A stretch of 51,578 nucleotides of DNA from Betaproteobacteria bacterium (GTDB lineage Bacteria; Pseudomonadota; Gammaproteobacteria; Burkholderiales; SG8-41), in NCBI GenBank assembly GCA_016192825.1, contig JACPTK010000073.1, positions 1-51,578 of the forward strand, in the 5' to 3' direction. The notes below the pieces were generated by a model that was not told the DNA's origin, made no database searches, and saw only the letters and a program-made list of their open reading frames with translations. Made by a program: the position numbers and the translations under genes. This document shows positions 41,370 through 47,799 of this stretch, piece after piece (position 1 is the first letter of the stretch; the number at the start of each line of letters is the position of its first letter).

Positions 41370-41538
41370 CTGATCGGAGCATGCGGTACGCGACCCGCGG
41401 CTCCTCGGGCACCAGCGCGTCGTCCTCCGTTTCGAGCGGCGCGCCCGTGCCGGGCAGGTCGTCGAACTCGCTTATCCGAATAAATCCAAAGGCATGCGCT
41501 AGCCGCCTGATTGCAATGGTCTTTCCTGCGCCGGACGA
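41359..41538 (-). pseudogene. P-loop NTPase fragment
   Basis: On the minus strand a 59-codon frame (SSGAGKTIAIRRLAHAFGF, then RISEFDDLPGTGAPLETEDDALVPEEP) starts right after an in-frame stop, just before a Walker A-like GAGKT. The text looks like genuine protein, but the start and most of the domain are missing. It lies in the spacer between the first kinase and the haem-sensor gene, overlapping the kinase stop by 11 bases. Confidence 0.35.
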
Positions 41539-41661
41539 CTATACTGGAGGCGTCCGGATCGGAATTTCCAAGAACTGAATGCAACCGGCGCGCCGCACGG
41601 TCTCCCGGGATTTCGCGCCCGGGACCGCGTTGAGCGCGGCCCGATTCGCGGAGGGGGAACG

Positions 41662-42534
41662 ATGGGACTTCGGCTCAAATTCAACCTGGTGCTGCTGGTG
41701 GTGTTCGCGCTCGGCCTGGGCGTCACCGGCTACGTTTCGTACGATCTGCTGCACAGGAACGCCCGCGACGAGGTGTTGCGCAACGCCGGCGTGATGATGG
41801 AGGCGGCGCTCTCGATGCGCGGCTACACGGTCAGCCAGATCCGCCCGTTGCTGCCCTACGATACGGAGAAGTTCCATCCGCAGAGCGTGCCGGCGTATTC
41901 GGCAACGGAGATCATGAATTCGCTGCGGAAGAAATATTCGGACTATTCCTACAAGGAAGCCGCCCTCAATCCGACCAATCCGCGCAACAAGGCGGTGGAA
42001 TGGGAGACCGATATCGTCAACGCTTTTCGCAACTCGGCGGATCTGAACGAGATCTCCGGCATGCGCGAGACGCCCACCGGCCCGTCCCTTTATCTCGCGC
42101 GCCCGTTCCAGATCAAGGACAAGGCCTGTCTCTCCTGCCATACCACGGCCGCCGAAGCGCCGCCCGCGATGGTCAGGATCTACGGGCCCAGCAACGGTTA
42201 CGGCTGGAAGCACAACGAAATCATCGGCGCGCAGATCGTTTCGGTGCCGATGGCGCTGCCGATCCGGAACGCGAATCGGGCGTTCTTAACCTTCATGGGT
42301 TCGCTCACGGTGGTGTTCGTGGTCCTGTTCGTCATTCTCAACATCATGATGAGCGCGCTGATCGTGCGGCCGATCACGAGCATGTCGGAGTCCGCCAACG
42401 AGATATCCACCGGCAACATGGAGATCCCCGAGTTCGCCGAAAAAGGCGGCGACGAGGTGGCGCTGCTGGCGAAGTCGTTCAACCGCATGCGCCGCAGCCT
42501 GGAGAAGGCGATCGAGTTGATCGAGAAAAAGTGA
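41662..42534 (+). CDS. Haem-c sensor protein with DUF3365 (Tll0287-like) and HAMP domains
   Basis: This 290-residue membrane protein has an N-terminal helix (about 7-25), a periplasmic DUF3365/Tll0287-like domain with a single haem-c site (KACLSCHTTA, about residues 153-162), a second helix (about 212-235) and a HAMP domain (IVRPITSMSESANEISTGNMEIPEF). It stops after HAMP without a kinase or cyclase output domain. It may pass a redox or gas signal to a partner. It lies between the two Ser/Thr kinase genes, which makes them candidate partners. Confidence 0.85.
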   Translation: MGLRLKFNLVLLVVFALGLGVTGYVSYDLLHRNARDEVLRNAGVMMEAALSMRGYTVSQIRPLLPYDTEKFHPQSVPAYSATEIMNSLRKKYSDYSYKEAALNPTNPRNKAVEWETDIVNAFRNSADLNEISGMRETPTGPSLYLARPFQIKDKACLSCHTTAAEAPPAMVRIYGPSNGYGWKHNEIIGAQIVSVPMALPIRNANRAFLTFMGSLTVVFVVLFVILNIMMSALIVRPITSMSESANEISTGNMEIPEFAEKGGDEVALLAKSFNRMRRSLEKAIELIEKK

Positions 42535-42542
42535 CTGATGCG

Positions 42543-42601
42543 GCGTGACTGGCGAGGCGTGACCGATGAATCGTGACTGGTGATTCGTGATTAGTGATGG
42601 G
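42543..42601 (+). repeat. Heptad array TGANNNN x8
   Basis: After GCG come eight heptads (TGACTGG CGAGGCG TGACCGA TGAATCG TGACTGG TGATTCG TGATTAG TGATGGG). It lies between the haem-sensor stop and the second kinase gene. Confidence 0.75.
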
Positions 42602-42660
42602 TTCTTGATTTATATCTGGCGACTTGGCGTTCTTGGCGGTGAGGGGTTGGGTTTCTAGCC

Positions 42661-44097
42661 ATGTCGGAAGCGACCCACGCGCTGCCCGCCGGCTACGCAC
42701 TGCACGAGTACCGCATCGACGCGGTGCTGGGCACCGGCGGCTTCGGCCTGACCTACCTCGCCACCGACGGCAACCTCAATCTCAAGGTGGCGCTCAAGGA
42801 GTACCTGCCAAGCGACTTTGCTTCCCGCAACGAGGACAGCACGGTACAGCCCAAGTCGGGCGATACGACCGAGTCGTTCCAGTGGGGGCTGCAGCGCTTC
42901 ATGGACGAGGCACGCACGCTGGCCTCCTTCCGACATCCCAACATCGTCCGGGTAATGCGCTTCTTCGAGGCAAACCGCACCGGCTACATGGTGATGGAGT
43001 TCGTCGAGGGCAAGCCGCTTTCGGAATGGATCGGCGCGCGCCGCCCGTTGCCGCAAAAAACGCTGCAGGTGCTCTCCGGATCGCTGCTCGACGGCCTGGA
43101 GGTGATTCACAAGTCGGGCTATCTCCACCGCGATATCAAGCCCGCCAACATCTTCATCCGGGACGACGGCAGCCCGGTACTGCTCGACTTCGGATCCGCA
43201 CGGCAGCTGCACGGCGGCAACCAGGAGTTGACCGCCGTGGTCTCGCCCGGCTACGCGCCGCTCGAGCAGTATCACGCCCACGGCAATCAGGGCCCGTGGA
43301 GCGACCTCTACGCCTTCGGCGGCGTGCTGTACTGGATGCTGACCGGCAACAAGCCAGTGGAAGCCGCCGCCCGCGTGCGCCAGGACATCCTGCCGCCCGC
43401 CACGAAGGCGGCCGAGGGGCGGGGCTACACGTCCGAATTCCTGGCGGCGGTGGATTGGGCGCTCAGGCCGCACGAGGACGAGCGGCCGCGGAGCGTCGCG
43501 GAGTTCAAGCGGACGCTGATTGGAGGCGCGCCGTCCGTCCCGGCGGATCGCACCATTCCACTGACCGCAGGGTCCGAGCCGACGGTGATCGCGCGCCCCG
43601 CGGATGCGGGCGGCGTAACGGGAATGACCGGCGTCGCGCTCGACCGCGAGCAGGTGAAGCGCGTCGAGGCGGAGCTGGCCCGGCACATCGGCCCGATCGC
43701 GCCCGTGGTGGCACGCAACGCCGCCAAGAAAGCGCTGTCCATTCCCGCGCTCGTCGAAGCCGTCGCGGGAGAGATTGCCGATGAGAAGGCGCGCGCGGCG
43801 TTCGTCCGGAAATTCTCGGGCGGGGAATCCTCGAGCCGGCCCGTCAGCCAGCCGGTCAGCGCGCCGGCGCTCACCGTTTCCCAGAAGTTTTCCGCCGAGA
43901 CGCTGCACAAGGCGGAAACGGCGCTCGCGCAGCACATCGGCGCGGTCGCGAAGGTGGTGGTCAAACGCGCGGCAGCGAAGGCGCGCGACGAGGCCGAGCT
44001 CTATCTTCTCATCGCCGACGAGATCAAGGACCCAGCCGAGAAGAAGGCCTTTGTGCGCAAGGCGGTTTCGATCTCAGGTCGGCCCGGCAGCCACTAA
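42661..44097 (+). CDS. Serine/threonine protein kinase with duplicated C-terminal helical domain
   Basis: This 478-residue protein has a kinase domain at about 13-285: LGTGGFGLTYL, VALKEYLPSDF, HRDIKPANIF, LLDFGSARQ and the YAPLEQY segment shared with the other kinase. The C-terminal part has two similar units of about 60 residues. One begins LDREQVKRVEAELARHIGPI and the other FSAETLHKAETALAQHIGAV; each ends in a similar AFVRK element. No membrane segment is visible, so it is probably cytoplasmic. The tandem units may be protein-binding modules. Confidence 0.92.
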   Translation: MSEATHALPAGYALHEYRIDAVLGTGGFGLTYLATDGNLNLKVALKEYLPSDFASRNEDSTVQPKSGDTTESFQWGLQRFMDEARTLASFRHPNIVRVMRFFEANRTGYMVMEFVEGKPLSEWIGARRPLPQKTLQVLSGSLLDGLEVIHKSGYLHRDIKPANIFIRDDGSPVLLDFGSARQLHGGNQELTAVVSPGYAPLEQYHAHGNQGPWSDLYAFGGVLYWMLTGNKPVEAAARVRQDILPPATKAAEGRGYTSEFLAAVDWALRPHEDERPRSVAEFKRTLIGGAPSVPADRTIPLTAGSEPTVIARPADAGGVTGMTGVALDREQVKRVEAELARHIGPIAPVVARNAAKKALSIPALVEAVAGEIADEKARAAFVRKFSGGESSSRPVSQPVSAPALTVSQKFSAETLHKAETALAQHIGAVAKVVVKRAAAKARDEAELYLLIADEIKDPAEKKAFVRKAVSISGRPGSH

Positions 44098-44136
44098 GTT
44101 TTTTGCCCGGCTCCGCCCGGGCGCACCCCGCGCGGC

Positions 44137-44880
44137 TTAATCCAGGTAGCGGGCATCCCACTGGACATACAACTCGTACGCCGCTGCTTTCATGGCGTAC
44201 TTGTCCGGGTAGTCCTTGGGGTCCAGCGGATCGTGCACGTAGAAGTTGGCGCGGTTGTTTACGGTGGTCACCATGTGCCAGAGCTTGTGCGGCAGCCGAT
44301 AGGGCGGTTGCCACTCGAAATCGTCCTGGGCCTCGTAGTGCAGGAACACCGGCAGGATCGGGACTCCGGTGCGCATCGAAACCTCGAAGGCTCCGGATTT
44401 AAACTCCTTGAACAGCCGGCGCCCCTTGCAGCCGCCTTCCGGGTAGAGGGCGATGTTACGGCCCGCGTTGACGGCTTCCACCATCGTCTCGATGATCTGC
44501 TGCCGCGACTCGGGATCGTCGCGGTCCACGAACAGCGTCCCGGCCGCCTTTGCGATCCGGCCCGCGATGAACCAGTCCTGGACCTGAAGCTTCGCCAGCG
44601 ACACCACGTCGAATACCGCGGGGATGCCGATGTCTTCGAACGCCGACGGGTGATTGGCGATGAGGATGTAGCGCTTCGGCAGCCGCCGGCGGTGTTTCTG
44701 ATGCACCCGCAGGTCGACGTCGAGCGCGCGCACGAAAGTCCGGCACCAAAGCTTGAACAGGCGGGCCACGGGGTGAGTGCCGCGCCATGGCAGCCAGGAC
44801 AGGACGTACACCAGCGCGGTCACCAGAAGGAAATCAAACCAGGCGACGAATTTGCGTATCAAGCGCAGCAGCAACTGCAT
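44137..44880 (-). CDS. 1-acylglycerol-3-phosphate O-acyltransferase (PlsC-like)
   Basis: This 247-residue membrane-associated acyltransferase has an N-terminal hydrophobic helix (FLLVTALVYVLSWLPW). The first catalytic block reads ANHPSAFEDIG, so the usual HX4D is HX4E, with an Asp one residue later. The second block is ALYPEGGCKGRRLFKEFKSGAF, replacing EGTRS with EGGCK. GVPILPVFLHYEA is the third. It would acylate a lysophospholipid or similar acceptor. The block changes suggest a divergent subfamily. Confidence 0.82.
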   Translation of the reverse strand: MQLLLRLIRKFVAWFDFLLVTALVYVLSWLPWRGTHPVARLFKLWCRTFVRALDVDLRVHQKHRRRLPKRYILIANHPSAFEDIGIPAVFDVVSLAKLQVQDWFIAGRIAKAAGTLFVDRDDPESRQQIIETMVEAVNAGRNIALYPEGGCKGRRLFKEFKSGAFEVSMRTGVPILPVFLHYEAQDDFEWQPPYRLPHKLWHMVTTVNNRANFYVHDPLDPKDYPDKYAMKAAAYELYVQWDARYLD

Positions 44881-44952
44881 GATGCCGGTCCCTGTCCTGT
44901 ACCGATATCCCTATGGTAAATCATGTTTCGCGCAAGGCGTGCCCGGGGACGG

Positions 44953-45810
44953 TCAACGGGAATCCAGAAACGCCCGCACCGCCGTGACCTGGTCCTCCGC
45001 CATCAGCGCCGGCGCGTGGCCGATGCCCTCGAATTCGATCAGATCCGCCTTCGGACCGCGCCGGGTCATGGCGAGGGCCGTGTCCTTCGACAGCAGATCG
45101 GACTGCGCGCCGCGAAGCAGCAGGGTGGGGCAGGCGACCGTGTCCCAGAATTTCCACAGATCCACGTCGGCGAGCGGCCCTTTCTGGAACGGGATGCCGA
45201 TGCCCGGGTCGTGGCACAGGCCCCAGGAACCGTCTTCATGCTGTTTCGCGCCGGTCACGGCGAGGTGCCGCCATTGCGCGTCGGTAAGCGGGCCGAACGG
45301 CGCCAGCACCACGCGCACCATGGCCTCGAGTTCCTCGAAGGACCCGAAGCGCGGGGTCTTGCCGACATAGGCCGCAATGCGCTCCTGCGCCGCCCTGGGG
45401 ATGATCGTGCCGACGTCGTTCAGCACCAGTTTCCGGATAGGCGACCCGGCGCGCGAGGCGAGCAGCATGCCGATGATGCCGCCCATCGAGGTGCCTACCC
45501 AGTAGATCGTTCTCGGCTTGTCGCCGGCCGTGACGCGCGCAATCAGCGCCGCCATATCGGCGCAGTACTGGGGATAGGCGTAATCCTCCTTGGCCTCAAG
45601 CCAGTCGCTCTTTCCGCGGCCCGCAAAATCCGGGCAGACCACGCGGAAGTCCGGCAGCAAGGCCTGCGCGAGAACGTCGAAATCGCGGCAATTACGCGTC
45701 AGCCCGTGCGCGCAGATGACGATTCGCCCGGCATCCGGGCTGCCCCAATCGAGGTAGTGGAGGCGGTGAAATCCCTTGCTGTCCAGTCCGAGGATGTAAT
45801 CGCTGTTCAT
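44953..45810 (-). CDS. Alpha/beta hydrolase
   Basis: This 285-residue hydrolase has the nucleophile elbow GTSMGG (serine), the oxyanion region CAHGLTRNCRDFD, PDFAGRGKSDW, and a late Asp/His pair (LLRGAQSDLL and GIGHAPALM). This fits esterase, lactonase or C-C hydrolase activity on a small ester. The ATG at 45810 starts MNSDYILGLDS, but no convincing ribosome site was seen. A long upstream extension of the frame is antisense to the next gene and is rejected. Confidence 0.88.
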   Translation of the reverse strand: MNSDYILGLDSKGFHRLHYLDWGSPDAGRIVICAHGLTRNCRDFDVLAQALLPDFRVVCPDFAGRGKSDWLEAKEDYAYPQYCADMAALIARVTAGDKPRTIYWVGTSMGGIIGMLLASRAGSPIRKLVLNDVGTIIPRAAQERIAAYVGKTPRFGSFEELEAMVRVVLAPFGPLTDAQWRHLAVTGAKQHEDGSWGLCHDPGIGIPFQKGPLADVDLWKFWDTVACPTLLLRGAQSDLLSKDTALAMTRRGPKADLIEFEGIGHAPALMAEDQVTAVRAFLDSR

Positions 45811-45869
45811 GGAAGATCGCGAAGCGCCGACGGGCATTATACGAGCGTCTCCGATGCCCGCCGCGCGCC

Positions 45870-46763
45870 TCAAAGCATGAACAGCCCCCCGCTGAGGGCG
45901 CCGACGAAGATGACGAGGTGCACCCAGCTCCAGTTGCGGTAGCGCGCCCCGAGCTTGTCGGGCATCTCGTTGGCGACCAGGAACAGACGGCCGTCGGCTG
46001 GCTTGCGCATCAGATGGACCCCTTCCACTGAGCGCGACTGCAATTCGGAATGGCGCTTTCGCACCTCGCGCTTCGCCTGCAGCCGGGCGAGTTCCCACTC
46101 CTTGAGGTCGACCTTGCCGTCCTTGTTTAGGTCGAAGCGCTCGTGCAACCGCTTCGGGTCGTCCTTCCATTCGGCCAGAAGCGCGCCCACGTCGGCTCGT
46201 TCCTCGCGCACGGCTACCGCCGCCGCCCCGGCCGTGCTGAATTCGCCGAGGGCGTAGAGAATCCCTTTCGGCAGCAACAGCCATTCGCTGTACCGGCGGT
46301 TGCCTTCCGTCCACGAGTTGTGGCCCTGGGTGAGGATTTCCGCACCGTCAGGTGAAATGACGCACTGGCCGGTGTCGTCCACCAGGAGGAACTGCTCTGT
46401 GCTCTTGCCGCTGTCCACGGTGCGCCACTTGTCCTTCGAGTCCCTTTCATCGATCTGGTAGGCATACCAGCAGCATGACGTCTTGCTCAGGCAACTTTGG
46501 ACCGGCACGCCGGGCAGCATCTCCGATTTGCCGAACAGCTCGACATAGCCTTGCGCGGCGGAAGCGACCTTGGAAGTGGGCAGGTCGTGAATCTGCCTGT
46601 AGCGGCGGTAGTTGCCGGCCCAGGCGAAGAAGCTCACCGCAGACATGGCGAGCAGGGCGTACGGCCAGACTTCCGCGGTGTCGGCCTGGAGCGCGAGGGC
46701 GATGATGACGAAATGAAAGGCGCCCGAGAGCCATCCGGGCTGGTGCAGCCGGGACTCGAACAT
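45870..46763 (-). CDS. GIDE-like membrane protein with EF-hand
   Basis: This 297-residue protein has N-terminal and C-terminal hydrophobic helices (residues 10-50 and about 275-295) enclosing a GIDE-like region (SKVASAAQGYVELFGKSEMLPGVPVQSCLSKTSCCWYAYQIDE). A single EF-hand loop, DLNKDGKVDLKE, lies near residue 217. GIDE-like proteins are typically encoded beside LemA, as here: LemA is 28 bases upstream in the same direction. Function is probably at the membrane but not established. Confidence 0.82.
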   Translation of the reverse strand: MFESRLHQPGWLSGAFHFVIIALALQADTAEVWPYALLAMSAVSFFAWAGNYRRYRQIHDLPTSKVASAAQGYVELFGKSEMLPGVPVQSCLSKTSCCWYAYQIDERDSKDKWRTVDSGKSTEQFLLVDDTGQCVISPDGAEILTQGHNSWTEGNRRYSEWLLLPKGILYALGEFSTAGAAAVAVREERADVGALLAEWKDDPKRLHERFDLNKDGKVDLKEWELARLQAKREVRKRHSELQSRSVEGVHLMRKPADGRLFLVANEMPDKLGARYRNWSWVHLVIFVGALSGGLFML

Positions 46764-46791
46764 TCAGCGTGCCGGGCGTGAACGCCCGCGG

Positions 46792-47367
46792 TCAGGACTT
46801 GAACAGCCTGCCAACGTCCACGTCGGCCTTTTCCTCCGCCGTGAACTCGAGCAGCTGCGCCGGCTTGAAATTGAACATCCCGGCGACGATGGAGTCCGGG
46901 AACTGCTCGATGCGCACGTTGTTGATGTTGACCGATTCGTTGTAGAACTCGCGCCGGTCGGCGATGGCGTTCTCCAGGCCGGAGATGCGGGTTTGCAACT
47001 GCTGGAAGGTCTGGTTGGTCTTGAGATCGGGGTAAGCCTCGGCCAGCGCGAAGAGGTTGCCGAGCGTGGCCCGCAGGGCGCCTTCCGCCGGGCCGAGCGC
47101 GGCAATGTTCTGCTGCTCGCGGGCCGTGAACACCTTGGAGCGCGCCTCCATCACCTTGGTGAGGGTCTCCTGCTCGAATTTCATGTACTGCTTGCAGGTT
47201 TCGACCAGCTTGGGCAGCTCATCGTGGCGCTGCTTGAGCAGCACGTCGATGTTGGCCCAGGCCTTGGAGACATTGTGCTTCACCTGGACCAGGTTGTTGT
47301 AGAGCATGACGGCGTAAACCACGACCACCAGCAGCACGCCCAGCACAATGATGGTTCCGATCCCCAT
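46792..47367 (-). CDS. lemA: LemA family protein
   Basis: This 191-residue protein has one N-terminal membrane helix (IIVLGVLLVVVVYAVMLY) and the LemA helical bundle. Family motifs are NNLVQVKHNVSKAWANIDVLLKQRHDELPKLVETCK, RREFYNESVNINN and FPDSIVAGMFNFKPAQLLEF. The ATG at 47367 has AGGGGAGG upstream. It is co-transcribed with the GIDE-like gene. Confidence 0.95.
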   Translation of the reverse strand: MGIGTIIVLGVLLVVVVYAVMLYNNLVQVKHNVSKAWANIDVLLKQRHDELPKLVETCKQYMKFEQETLTKVMEARSKVFTAREQQNIAALGPAEGALRATLGNLFALAEAYPDLKTNQTFQQLQTRISGLENAIADRREFYNESVNINNVRIEQFPDSIVAGMFNFKPAQLLEFTAEEKADVDVGRLFKS

Positions 47368-47504
47368 GGCGCCTCCCCTGGGAGCGAATGACGCCGGAAT
47401 TCTATACCACCGGCATGGCCACAACCATGATCCGCGGCGAGCGCAACACGGGCCGTTGCCGCGCGTCCGTTTCACGCGGGGCCGAATGCAGATGTCCTAC
47501 AAAC

Positions 47505-47654
47505 ATGCCTTTCCCCAGGAGCGGCACATTGCAGAGCGTCTGCGTCTTCTGTGGCTCGAATGCGGGTGCGGGTGAGGCCTATGCCGAGGCGGCGCTCGCG
47601 GCGGTGTGCCACGTGATCGGCGTCACGCCGCGGCGGCTGCTGGAAAGGGAGTGA
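47505..47654 (+). pseudogene. LOG-family (TIGR00730) gene remnant with internal deletion
   Basis: The 49-codon frame joins the N-terminus of a LOG/lysine-decarboxylase-like nucleotide hydrolase (SVCVFCGSNAGAGEAYAEA) directly to the segment AALAAVCHVIGVTPRRLLERE, which in intact proteins (EVIGVIPRALxxRE) lies about 50 residues further on. It then stops, so the catalytic PGGxGTxxE motif is absent. This is an in-frame internal deletion plus 3' loss. Confidence 0.65.
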
Positions 47655-47799
47655 GCAAATGGATGGGCCGCGCGAGCTGACCGGCGCGCGCCGGATTTCC
47701 GCTCGCTTATGCAGGCATAAGTAATTCCGCACGCAAGGTCGGGATTGTCCGCGTAGAATCATGTGGATGCGCTCGTTCCCGGACGCGCGCCTCCGCCGC

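Noticed and set aside
1293-42601. CRISPR array interpretation of the spacer repeats
   Set aside because: Units are 7, 8, 9 or 15 nt without unique spacers, and no cas gene is present.
45811-46314. N-terminal extension of the alpha/beta hydrolase
   Set aside because: It lies antisense to the GIDE-like gene and has no domain character.
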